Assembly: GCA_004297635.1 (NCBI GenBank)
Contig: SCUQ01000590.1
Span: 1-5,974, forward strand
Length of the DNA: 5,974 nucleotides
Direction of reading: 5' to 3'
Source: Rhizorhabdus sp.
GTDB lineage: Bacteria > Pseudomonadota > Alphaproteobacteria > Sphingomonadales > Sphingomonadaceae
Under the pieces are notes generated by a model, which did no database searches, was not told where the DNA came from, and saw only the letters and a list, made by a program, of their open reading frames with translations. A program made the translations under genes and the position numbers. The first letter of the stretch is position 1. Each line of letters starts with the position of its first letter. Positions 1-5,974 of the stretch are shown here, piece after piece.

Positions 1-1
1 G

Positions 2-24
2 CGGGCCTCGACTGCCGAGGTCCG
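2..24. other. GC-rich hairpin at the left edge, upstream of the M48 gene
   Basis: Positions 2-10 pair with 16-24 around a 5-nt loop (11-15), giving a 9-bp stem with a single G-T wobble. No T-run follows on the plus strand. It could be the end of a terminator for a gene left of the window, or part of that gene's 3' end. One plus frame closes with TAG at 58-60, so an upstream coding region could end 8 nt before the M48 gene. The fragment is too short to identify. Confidence 0.35.
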
Positions 25-68
25 CCGCGTCATCGCTTCACGCGCGGTTCAGCCGGGTAGGCCGAGCT

Positions 69-1463
69 ATGTCGATCATGGGCCAATCCGTCTTTTCCAG
101 GTTTCGCGCGGCCTTCATGTTGCGCGCGCTGATCGCCCTGATCGCGGCGCTGTCGATAACGGCGCAGCCGGTCGCGGCACAGTCGATCCTGCGCGATGCC
201 GAAACCGAAGCGTTCCTGAAAGAAATATCGGCGCCGCTCGTCGTCGCGGCCGGGCTTCAGCCGGGCAATGTCGACATCATCCTGATCGGGGACAAATCGA
301 TCAACGCGTTCGTTGCCGGCGGTCAGGCGGTCTATATTCATAGCGGACTGATCGAGACGGCCGACAATGCCAACGAGGTCCAGGGCGTCATCGCGCATGA
401 ACTGGGCCACATTACCGGCGGCCATATCATCCGCTTCGGTGAGGGCGCTCGCGGCGCCACCGGCATCACCCTGCTGTCGCTGCTGCTCGGCGCGGCGGCG
501 ATGGCGGCGGGGTCTGCCGACGCCGGCATGGGCGTCATCATGGCGGGCCAGCAGGCGGCGCTGGGCAAGTTCCTCGCTTTCAACCGTGTTCAGGAAGCCA
601 GTGCGGACGCCGCCGGCGTGGGTTTCCTCGAAAAGGCCGGCATATCCGGCAAAGGCATGCTCAGCTTCTTCCTGAAGCTGAAGCAGGAAGAATATCGCTA
701 CGCTTCCACCTATGCTTCGGTCGATCCCTTCATGCAGACCCACCCGATGTCGGGCGAGCGCGAATCGACGCTGTCGGCGGACGTGCTGAGGTCTCCGGCC
801 TATGGCAAGAAGACCGATCCGGCGATCGAGGAGCGCTTCAAGCGGATCAAGGCAAAGCTGATCGGTTATATGGACGATCCGACCAGCGCGCTGCGCAAAT
901 ATCCCGAACGCGATCAGAGCGCGCCCGCCCATTATGCGCGGGCCTATGCCTGGCACCGCGGCGCTTATCCCGACAAGGCGGCGGAAGAGGTGGCCAAGCT
1001 CGTCGCGATCTCCCCCGAAGATCCCTATTTTCGGGAGCTGCAGGGGCAGATACTGCTCGAATCCGGCAAGCCACGAGAGGCGCTGGCGCCTTTGCGGATG
1101 GCGGTGAAGGGAACGCGCGGTTCGCCGCTGATCTCCTCGCTGCTGGGTCATGCGCTGCTCGCGACCGACGATCCCGAAAACCTCACCGAAGCGCGTGACG
1201 TGCTGAAGGTCGCGGTATCGCGCGATCGCGACAACCCGTTCGCCTGGTTCACGCTCGGCATGGCCTATTCGCGGCTGGGCGACGAGCCTCGCGCCCAGCT
1301 CGCCACGGCCGAGCGCTATGCGCTGCTCGGCAATACGCGGCTGGCGATGGCCAGTGCCGAGGCCGCCATGTCGCGCATCCCGCGCGGCACCCCCGATTAT
1401 ATCCGCGCGGAGGACATCGCCCTGTCCGCGCGCGCCGAAGCGAGTGACAAGAAGCGCCGATGA
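69..1463 (+). CDS. Periplasmic M48 family zinc metalloprotease with C-terminal TPR region (BepA/YfgC type)
   Basis: Predicted zinc endopeptidase of the periplasm, 464 aa, near the roughly 490 aa of E. coli BepA. An N-terminal signal peptide ends in P-V-A-A around residue 37. The protease domain spans about residues 45-260. It carries HELGH at 110-114 (zinc ligands H110 and H114, catalytic E111) and NRVQEASAD at 172-180, where E176 is the expected third ligand. A hydrophobic stretch (about 132-165) lies between the two motifs. T-H-P at 224-226 matches the position of the BepA histidine that can cap the zinc and hold the enzyme inactive. Residues about 285-450 are helical and TPR-like, probably for binding substrate or the BAM machinery. 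BepA-type proteins degrade or help mature outer-membrane proteins such as LptD; that role is inferred here. ATG 69 has only a weak ribosome site. ATG 117 (M17) would give a shorter, textbook signal peptide, and the frame stays open to the left edge. The stop overlaps the next gene by 4 bp. Confidence 0.93.
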   Translation: MSIMGQSVFSRFRAAFMLRALIALIAALSITAQPVAAQSILRDAETEAFLKEISAPLVVAAGLQPGNVDIILIGDKSINAFVAGGQAVYIHSGLIETADNANEVQGVIAHELGHITGGHIIRFGEGARGATGITLLSLLLGAAAMAAGSADAGMGVIMAGQQAALGKFLAFNRVQEASADAAGVGFLEKAGISGKGMLSFFLKLKQEEYRYASTYASVDPFMQTHPMSGERESTLSADVLRSPAYGKKTDPAIEERFKRIKAKLIGYMDDPTSALRKYPERDQSAPAHYARAYAWHRGAYPDKAAEEVAKLVAISPEDPYFRELQGQILLESGKPREALAPLRMAVKGTRGSPLISSLLGHALLATDDPENLTEARDVLKVAVSRDRDNPFAWFTLGMAYSRLGDEPRAQLATAERYALLGNTRLAMASAEAAMSRIPRGTPDYIRAEDIALSARAEASDKKRR

Positions 1464-2224
1464 CGATCCGTGATTTCATGCAGCGCCACAGCCGGCTGGC
1501 GGCCACGATCGGCGCGGGCTCAGCGATCCTGTTCGGCATCGCCGCCGCCTGGCTGACCCAGCGCCACACCGCGCCGAAGGTGGCCAACAAGGCCGAGATC
1601 GAGATGGTCGTGCGCGACTATATCCTCGCCCATCCCGAAATCATTCCGCAGGCGATCGACCGACTGCGCGACCGCCAGAGCCGCGACGCCTATTCCCAGA
1701 ACAAGGCTGCGCTCGAGACGCCCTTCGCCTCGGCCTGGGCCGGCGCGGAAAAAGGGGACGTCACCCTGGTGATGTTCACCGACTATGCCTGCGGCTACTG
1801 CCGGACGAGCCTGCCCGATATCGAACGGCTGATCGAGGGCGACCCCCGGCTGAAGGTGGTCTGGCGCGAAATCCCGATCCTGGGGCCGGGCAGCGAGATC
1901 GCGGCCAAGGCGAGCCTGGCCGCCGCCCAGCAGGGCGCGTTCCGTACCTTCCACGAACGGATGTTCGCATCGGGCCAGCCCAATGGCGACAAGGTATCGG
2001 CCGTGCTGCGATCGATGCCGCTCGACCTGCGCCGGATCCAGCGCGACGTCGACGGCCCCGAGGTGGCGGCCGAGATCCGCCGCAACATGGAACTGGCCGG
2101 GCGCATCGATCCCGCGCTGGCTACGCCGACGTTCGTGGTCAACGGGGAGATGCTCAAAGGTGCGGTCGGTTATGACGCGCTCAAGCAGGCCGTCGCCGAT
2201 GCCAGGGCGCGTGCGAAGGCCTGA
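1460..2224 (+). CDS. DsbA-family thiol-disulfide oxidoreductase, membrane-anchored, ScsC/Com1-like, CGYC active site
   Basis: Predicted envelope protein that oxidises or rearranges disulfides. It is 254 aa, with a hydrophobic N-terminal anchor at about 13-33 and no obvious cleavage site, so it probably stays tethered facing the periplasm. Residues about 46-78 (including VVRDYILAHPEIIP) resemble the small N-terminal domain of ScsC-type proteins. The thioredoxin fold with helical insert follows. Its active site is C111-G-Y-C114 after V-M-F-T-D-Y-A, and the cis-proline loop is T222-P223 followed by TFVVNG. There are no other cysteines. CGYC with Thr before the cis-proline matches E. coli DsbC rather than DsbA (CPHC), so isomerase or reductase activity is possible, but family members with this motif vary. 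Its ATG overlaps the upstream TGA (ATGA, 1460-1463), indicating translational coupling with the M48 protease. No strong Shine-Dalgarno is visible. The gene ends 9 nt from the convergent DUF4112 gene. Confidence 0.92.
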   Translation: MTIRDFMQRHSRLAATIGAGSAILFGIAAAWLTQRHTAPKVANKAEIEMVVRDYILAHPEIIPQAIDRLRDRQSRDAYSQNKAALETPFASAWAGAEKGDVTLVMFTDYACGYCRTSLPDIERLIEGDPRLKVVWREIPILGPGSEIAAKASLAAAQQGAFRTFHERMFASGQPNGDKVSAVLRSMPLDLRRIQRDVDGPEVAAEIRRNMELAGRIDPALATPTFVVNGEMLKGAVGYDALKQAVADARARAKA

Positions 2225-2233
2225 TCGGCTGCG

Positions 2234-2671
2234 CTAGCGTTTCACCACACCCTCGACCGTCGCGGTCGATGGATGATGCCGATCCAGATGCCGCTTGATG
2301 ATCTTCAGATTGCGGCTGTTCGATCGGAAGAAGAAATCGGGGATCGCCCCGATCCAGGGAATCGCGCCCAGCAGCAGATCGAGCCCGACATTGCCGAACA
2401 TCCGCGCCATCTGCCATTTCGATATGCCGAGGTTCCGGGCCTCCCAGGCGAGCCAGCTGCCCATCACTGCGCCGATCGCCGGGCCGACGACCGGGATGAG
2501 GTCGAGCAGCACGTCGAGACCGATCGGCTTGTTGATGCCGGGCAGCACGAACATTCGTTCGAGCAAGCCTTCCATCGCCTCGACGCGGCGGCGAACCGAC
2601 GCGGCATCCCGGCCCAGACCGGGCATGCGATCCGCAAGCCCGTCGAAATCGGCTCTTGTCGGCCCTCGCAT
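2234..2671 (-). CDS. DUF4112 domain small membrane protein
   Basis: Uncharacterised protein of about 145 aa matching the DUF4112 pattern; no biochemical role is known to me. Two similar hydrophobic units can be seen: GLDVLLDLIPVVG followed by PAIGAVMGSWLAW, then GLDLLLGAIPWIG followed by AIPDFFF. This suggests an internal duplication of a G-L-D-x-L-L-x-x-I-P-x-x-G motif that forms membrane-inserted helices. The ends are charged: an arginine-rich N-terminus and a basic tail (KIIKRHLDRHH). The start is placed at 2671 because GGAG (plus 2680-2683) lies 8 nt upstream. An in-frame ATG at 2692 would add 7 residues but has no ribosome site. It is third in the minus-strand operon, 35 nt after the second binding-protein gene (14 nt if the 2692 start is used). 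Its grouping with peptide-binding lipoproteins may be a shared transcript only. Confidence 0.88.
   Translation of the reverse strand: MRGPTRADFDGLADRMPGLGRDAASVRRRVEAMEGLLERMFVLPGINKPIGLDVLLDLIPVVGPAIGAVMGSWLAWEARNLGISKWQMARMFGNVGLDLLLGAIPWIGAIPDFFFRSNSRNLKIIKRHLDRHHPSTATVEGVVKR
2253..2269. terminator. Possible hairpin terminator downstream of the DsbA-like gene
   Basis: A perfect 7-bp stem (2253-2259 with 2263-2269) around a 3-nt loop lies 28 nt past the stop of the plus-strand DsbA-like gene. It lies inside the last codons of the convergent DUF4112 gene. After one mismatch, two more C-G pairs extend it outward. There is no T-tract, so it is at best a weak or Rho-assisted stop signal. It could equally be a chance result of coding sequence. 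Confidence 0.25.
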
Positions 2672-2679
2672 GCGATTAT

Positions 2680-2683
2680 CTCC
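2680..2683 (-). promoter_or_regulatory. Shine-Dalgarno GGAG that decides the DUF4112 start
   Basis: On the minus strand GGAG is followed by an 8-nt spacer and the ATG at 2671. The alternative ATG at 2692 lies upstream of this site and has no comparable purine run before it. Confidence 0.55.
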
Positions 2684-2706
2684 AGCTATCATGGCCGCTC
2701 ATCGCA

Positions 2707-4200
2707 TCAGCGGCCATTTTGGTTCCCGATCAGCGGTGCCAAAGGATGCACGGCTCGCGCATTCAGCCGGAAGCCCGGCAGATCGGGCGCGGCGAGCGAC
2801 CAGCGTAGCGGCTGGGCAATCGGAATGAACGGCGCGATCGCCGCCAGCCGCTGCTCCGCCTCGGCGATCATCCGCGCCCGCAGCGCCGGATCGGTGGTGG
2901 ACCGGGCGATCGCGAAGGCCTTGTCGGCTTCCTCGCTGCAGGGCCGCCCCCGCGCGCACAGGAACCAGGATAGATACCAGTCGGCCAGATCGGCCGGGGC
3001 CACCGCGTCGATCAGCCGCAGGTCGGCGGCGTCGGTCGAGCGGACCTGCACCGCATCGATCCCGATGGCGCGCCATTTCCGCCTGATCGCCGCGAACAGG
3101 ATCGTCGAGCCTGGCCCTTCGGGCATGGCCACTTCGATCCGTAGCGGGCCGTCCGCCTGAGGCTGCTGGGAGCGCCAGATTCCAACGATCCGTCGTGCCG
3201 TCGCGATCCGGATGGTGAAGGCCTGCCGGTCCGATCCGCGGACATTGGCAAAGGCCTGCGCCCAGAAGGGACGGCTTGGTTCCGCGAGGTCGGTAAGGCC
3301 CGGCGGCAGGATCGCCTGCGCGGGGCGCCATCCGGGCGCGCCGAGCGCCGCGCCGAGCGCATTGCGGTCCAGCGCCATCGACAGTGCCTGGCGGATCTCG
3401 GGCGCCATGGCCGGTGAGGAGGATCGGCCGACCCGGAAGCCGAACAGGCCATTTGCCGGATCGATCTGGATGGACCGGGGCGGGATATCGGCCACCCTGG
3501 CATAGATGAAATCATTATAGCCGCCGCCGGCCACCAACGTCGCCTCGCCGTCGGCAAAGCGTGCGACGGCGAGCGCGGCACGTTCCCCGCGCAACCGGAT
3601 CCGGCGGTCCGCGAGCGCCTGAGCCCGCGCATCGTCGGCGAGCTCGGCCACGGGCTTGGCGCGCAACAGGGTCAGCCGGCCCACCTTGCCGTCGATCAGC
3701 AGCGGGCCGCTGCCTTGGCCCCGGTTCAGCAGCGCGAAGCCCGGTCCGGCCAGGATCGTCAGCAATTCCGTACGCGGCGCCGACAGTCGCATCTCGATCA
3801 CCTCGGGTGTGACGGCGACGATCTCCCGGACCGCGTCGAGCCCGGACGTCGGATCGACCGCAAGGTGGCGACGGATCAACCGGCGCAGAATCCTCGCCAC
3901 CCGATCGGCATCGGCCAACTCGCGATCGAGCCGGAATGTGTAATAGAGCCCGTCGTCGGAGATGGCCCAGCGTATCGCGAGGCCGGGTTCGACCTGGGCC
4001 TCGGCATTCAGCCGCACCAGCCCCTGCGCGGTCGCGCCCAGCAATGCCGCGTCGGCCTGACGCGGCGTCGCGACGGCCGGATCGCGCAGCCGGGTCTCCC
4101 GCCCGATCACGCTGACGCTGACCTGCCCCTCGCGATTGTCGCCACCGCAGCCTGCGAGCAGGAGCATAAGGGCGAGCATATGGGGGAAGGTCCGCGTCAT
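2707..4200 (-). CDS. Divergent family 5 (peptide/OppA-type) solute-binding lipoprotein
   Basis: Predicted periplasmic solute receptor, 497 aa, anchored to a membrane by lipid. A short lipoprotein signal ends in LLLAGC, with C18 as the lipidated residue. The family 5 fold is recognisable but eroded: [19 protein letters not shown] (60-78) and [11 protein letters not shown] (81-91) match the N-terminal signature. [17 protein letters not shown] (266-282) matches the central helix, and [19 protein letters not shown] (456-474) the C-terminal strand region. The W-x-x-D pocket motif of OppA is absent; the corresponding stretch reads [14 protein letters not shown]. That gives a cysteine pair (C415, C421) that could form a disulfide. 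Its ligand therefore probably differs from that of its neighbour, or binding is lost. It overlaps the stop of the upstream OppA-like gene by 4 bp (4197-4200), so the two are translationally coupled and may have arisen by an old duplication. No permease or ATPase gene is present. Family confidence is good; substrate is unknown. Confidence 0.85.
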   Translation of the reverse strand: MTRTFPHMLALMLLLAGCGGDNREGQVSVSVIGRETRLRDPAVATPRQADAALLGATAQGLVRLNAEAQVEPGLAIRWAISDDGLYYTFRLDRELADADRVARILRRLIRRHLAVDPTSGLDAVREIVAVTPEVIEMRLSAPRTELLTILAGPGFALLNRGQGSGPLLIDGKVGRLTLLRAKPVAELADDARAQALADRRIRLRGERAALAVARFADGEATLVAGGGYNDFIYARVADIPPRSIQIDPANGLFGFRVGRSSSPAMAPEIRQALSMALDRNALGAALGAPGWRPAQAILPPGLTDLAEPSRPFWAQAFANVRGSDRQAFTIRIATARRIVGIWRSQQPQADGPLRIEVAMPEGPGSTILFAAIRRKWRAIGIDAVQVRSTDAADLRLIDAVAPADLADWYLSWFLCARGRPCSEEADKAFAIARSTTDPALRARMIAEAEQRLAAIAPFIPIAQPLRWSLAAPDLPGFRLNARAVHPLAPLIGNQNGR

Positions 4201-5726
4201 TTCAGGCTCAGGGTCCGGCTGGGATGAACGTTCGCGGCGTTGTCGTGCCAGCCCACGACCCGCGGGGCAACCAGTGCGCGGCTGACATAGTGATAAAGCG
4301 GGATCAGCGGGGCGTCTTCGATCAACAGGGCTTCGGCCCGGCGCATCGCCCGCGCCCGCGCCCGTGGCTCGGCGAGGCTCATGGCCCGATCGAGCGCCGC
4401 GTCGAATGCGGGGTTCGCATAGCCGGCATAGTTGAGCGCGCCGGCATCCGCGCGGTGGATCGAGAGATAGTTTTCAGGCGCGGCGACATCGCCGATCCAG
4501 CCCGATCGCGCGAAGGCGAAGTCGCGCCGCCGCAGGCTGGCGAAGTGCAGCGACGCTTCGCTGTTGAGCAGATGCGCCTCGACACCAAGCGGCCGCCACA
4601 TCGCCGCCATCGCCACGGCCACCCGGCGGTGATCGGCATCGCTGTTGAAGCGGATATCGAAGACCAGCTTGCGTCGCGGGCCATAGCCGGCCGCCGTGAG
4701 CAGCCGCCGGGCCTCCGCCTGCCGGTGTTCGCGCCTCCAGCCGGCCCAGACCGGCCGATAGGCACCGGCACTGCCGGCGACCGCCGGTGGGATCACGCCC
4801 CAGGCGGGCCGCGTGCCGAGCCCGATCAGCCGTTCGGCGATCCATGGCCGATCGACCGCGATCGAGAGGGCGCGGCGAACGCGCACATCGTCGAACGGAG
4901 GGCGGGTGGTGTTGAACACGAAATAATAGCTGCCGTTGAACGGGGCGACATGCGCCGAGCCCGGCCTGCGCCCGGATATCCAGCCCAGCCGGGTCTGCGG
5001 GAAATCGTTGCTGACGTCCGCCTCGCCCGCTGCGAAGCTGCGCAGGGCGGTCAGCCGCTCGGTTACGGGGCGCCATTCGATCTCGGCGACGGGCGCGGCG
5101 CCGTCATGCCAGCGGGGATTGCGGTCCAGGCGCAGCCGTTCGTTGAGCCGCCATTCGGTCAGCCGATAGGCACCCGAGCCGACCATCGGCCGTTCGGCGG
5201 TCCATCCCTCGCCCAGCGCCCTGATGCGGTGCACGGGAAGCGCCGCCATCGCGGGCAGGGCCAGCAGTTCGGGAAGCGAGGGCATCGGGTTGCGCAGGAC
5301 GATGACGACGGCATCGCGCCGGGCGGCGACGGAGTCGATATCGGTGAACAGTGATGCATTGGGCGATGCCGTTTCCGCATCACGCAGCCGGGCGAACACC
5401 GCAGCGAAGGTGGCGGGGGTTATCGGCGCGCCATCGGAGAAGCGCAGGCCGGGGCGCAGCGGAAAGCGCCATGTCCGCCCGTCCGGCGTGACGCTCCAGC
5501 CGCTGGCGAGGCCGGGTTCGGCCAGCCCGTCCGCGTTCATCCGGGTCAGCCCTTCGAACTGGTCCTGCGCGATCCGGGTAGTGGCAAGATCGGAGCCTTT
5601 CTGCGGATCGAGGCTCTTCACTTCGTCGTCAGCGAGGCGGATCAGCCGGTCCCTAGGCAAGACCTCCTGTCCGCCGCCATGACAGGCGGCGAGCAGGAGC
5701 AGGAGCGGAAGGACGACGTGGCGCAT
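4197..5726 (-). CDS. OppA-like peptide-binding lipoprotein (ABC transporter solute-binding protein, family 5)
   Basis: Predicted periplasmic oligopeptide receptor, 509 aa, typical for the family. The signal ends in LLLLLAAC, with C15 as the lipidation site, so this is a lipoprotein, unlike soluble E. coli OppA. Domain landmarks in order: SLDPQKGSD (38-46); [20 protein letters not shown] (70-89) leading to [11 protein letters not shown] (94-104), the family signature; MVGSGAYRL (181-189); [12 protein letters not shown] (202-213); [20 protein letters not shown] (271-290); and [13 protein letters not shown] (409-421). W410 and D413 align by eye with OppA Trp416 and Asp419, and the Asp binds the peptide amino terminus, which supports peptide binding. 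The start is well fixed: an in-frame TGA (plus 5763-5765) lies 12 codons upstream with no other start codon between. No Shine-Dalgarno precedes the ATG. First gene of the operon with the second receptor and DUF4112. MppA-like murein-peptide binding is an alternative. Confidence 0.93.
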   Translation of the reverse strand: MRHVVLPLLLLLAACHGGGQEVLPRDRLIRLADDEVKSLDPQKGSDLATTRIAQDQFEGLTRMNADGLAEPGLASGWSVTPDGRTWRFPLRPGLRFSDGAPITPATFAAVFARLRDAETASPNASLFTDIDSVAARRDAVVIVLRNPMPSLPELLALPAMAALPVHRIRALGEGWTAERPMVGSGAYRLTEWRLNERLRLDRNPRWHDGAAPVAEIEWRPVTERLTALRSFAAGEADVSNDFPQTRLGWISGRRPGSAHVAPFNGSYYFVFNTTRPPFDDVRVRRALSIAVDRPWIAERLIGLGTRPAWGVIPPAVAGSAGAYRPVWAGWRREHRQAEARRLLTAAGYGPRRKLVFDIRFNSDADHRRVAVAMAAMWRPLGVEAHLLNSEASLHFASLRRRDFAFARSGWIGDVAAPENYLSIHRADAGALNYAGYANPAFDAALDRAMSLAEPRARARAMRRAEALLIEDAPLIPLYHYVSRALVAPRVVGWHDNAANVHPSRTLSLK

Positions 5727-5811
5727 TGTTATGTGCGATGTGGCCCGATGCGGTCGCTGCGCTCAACCTTTTTCGTCGCCCCTTGCGGAGGACATCGCGG
5801 AGGTGAGACAA
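5727..5811. promoter_or_regulatory. Divergent intergenic spacer expected to carry promoters both ways
   Basis: This spacer separates the minus-strand receptor operon (start 5726) from the plus-strand secreted-protein gene, so both promoters are expected in or near it. I could not find a convincing -35/-10 pair on either strand, and no operator repeat is evident. The assignment rests on gene orientation only. Confidence 0.4.
5799..5806 (+). promoter_or_regulatory. Strong Shine-Dalgarno GGAGGTGA
   Basis: An eight-base match to the 16S anti-Shine-Dalgarno, ending 5 nt before an ATG at 5812. It supports 5812 as a translation start, either of the right-hand gene or of a short leader. Confidence 0.6.
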
Positions 5812-5974
5812 ATGCACCCTGCCTTTGCAGGCGCGACGAGGAGAGAAAAGTTGGTGCGCATGATCAAGACCGCGGCGATAGTCCTCGTGCTTCTCGCTGC
5901 ACCTCCCGCGTTCGCCAGCCCCGCAGACGATCGTTTCGATGCGATCAGCGCGAAGGAATGGGCGTGGCGCCAGC
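5812..5974 (+). CDS. N-terminal part of a secreted protein, possibly DUF885 family (runs off the right edge)
   Basis: Only the first 54 codons at most are present. A classic signal peptide, MIKTAAIVLVLLAAPPAFA, is encoded from 5860, with likely cleavage after A-F-A. The mature start is S-P-A-D-D-R-F-D-A-I-S-A-K-E-W-A-W-R-Q. An early F-x-A-I-x-x-x-E-W-x-W-R pattern recalls DUF885 proteins, which are secreted, often lipid- or membrane-associated and of peptidase-like fold. This is recognition from a short stretch and is tentative. The start is unsettled. ATG 5812 has the stronger ribosome site, but codons 10-11 would be AGG-AGA, rare in this GC-rich genome. AGGAG at 5839-5843 could instead serve TTG 5851 (7-nt spacing) or GTG 5854 (10 nt). 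ATG 5860 gives the cleanest signal peptide but sits 16 nt from that site. The outermost start is given so that no coding sequence is lost. Confidence 0.6.
   Translation, partial: MHPAFAGATRREKLVRMIKTAAIVLVLLAAPPAFASPADDRFDAISAKEWAWRQ
5818..5831. repeat. Short inverted repeat near the start of the right-hand gene
   Basis: CCTGC at 5818-5822 and GCAGG at 5827-5831 form a perfect 5-bp stem with a 4-nt loop. It lies between the two candidate ribosome sites (5799-5806 and 5839-5843). If translation starts at 5851 or later, it would sit in the 5' leader and could affect access to the second site. It is small enough to be chance. Confidence 0.3.
5839..5843 (+). promoter_or_regulatory. Second Shine-Dalgarno candidate AGGAG
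   Basis: It lies 7 nt before TTG 5851 and 10 nt before GTG 5854, both in frame with ATG 5812 and ATG 5860. It competes with the site at 5799-5806 as the true initiation signal of the right-hand gene. Confidence 0.45.

Noticed and set aside
30..1151. 373-codon open frame on the minus strand opposite the M48 gene
   Set aside because: Arg/His/Gly-rich composition typical of antisense frames in GC-rich DNA. The opposite strand encodes a protein with intact protease motifs.
2235..2242. Short palindromic sequence near CGCTAGCG in the convergent gap
   Set aside because: Eight bases, self-complementary without a loop, and partly the stop codon of DUF4112. It is too short to call a terminator.
2273..3160. 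295-codon plus-strand frame spanning the DUF4112 and second receptor genes
   Set aside because: It crosses two real genes on the opposite strand, and its translation has no domain or signal features.
4224..5354. 376-codon open frame on the plus strand opposite the OppA-like gene
   Set aside because: No recognisable domain, low-complexity Arg/Gly/Pro composition, and it fully overlaps a clear OppA homolog.
5727..5811. Possible -35-like boxes (TTGTTA on plus, TTGAGC on minus)
   Set aside because: No acceptable -10 element lies at 16-18 nt from either, so no promoter is claimed.

Overview
The window is GC-rich with strong G/C bias at third codon positions. Its gene content (M48-TPR protease plus DsbA-like protein, lipoprotein solute-binding proteins, a DUF4112 protein) suggests an alphaproteobacterium, most likely from the Sphingomonadales. 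This placement rests on protein character and codon use only; there is no rRNA or other marker gene here. I see no tRNA, rRNA, CRISPR array, insertion sequence, integrase or other sign of mobility, so it reads as ordinary chromosomal housekeeping sequence.

Layout. Positions 1-68 are a short leader with a GC-rich hairpin. Positions 69-2224 hold two plus-strand genes overlapping by 4 bp: a periplasmic BepA-type M48 metalloprotease with a TPR tail, and a membrane-anchored DsbA/ScsC-like thiol-disulfide protein with a CGYC active site. Converging on them is a compact minus-strand operon running from 5726 down to 2234: an OppA-like lipoprotein, a second divergent solute-binding lipoprotein (4-bp overlap with the first), and a small DUF4112 membrane protein. 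The convergence point (2224/2234) leaves only 9 nt between the stop codons. Past a divergent spacer (5727-5811), a new plus-strand gene for a secreted protein, possibly of the DUF885 family, begins and runs off the right edge.

How the genes fit together. All six products are predicted to enter or span the inner membrane or act in the periplasm. The plus-strand pair looks like an envelope protein quality-control unit: in E. coli, BepA works on outer-membrane proteins such as LptD, whose folding depends on disulfide rearrangement, so coupling it to a CGYC thiol protein is plausible. The minus-strand operon encodes two peptide-type solute receptors but no permease or ATPase. Either the transporter core is encoded elsewhere or one receptor has another role. 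I found no clear new biological system. The best leads are the transporterless receptor pair, the protease-thiol gene coupling, and the unresolved start of the right-hand gene.
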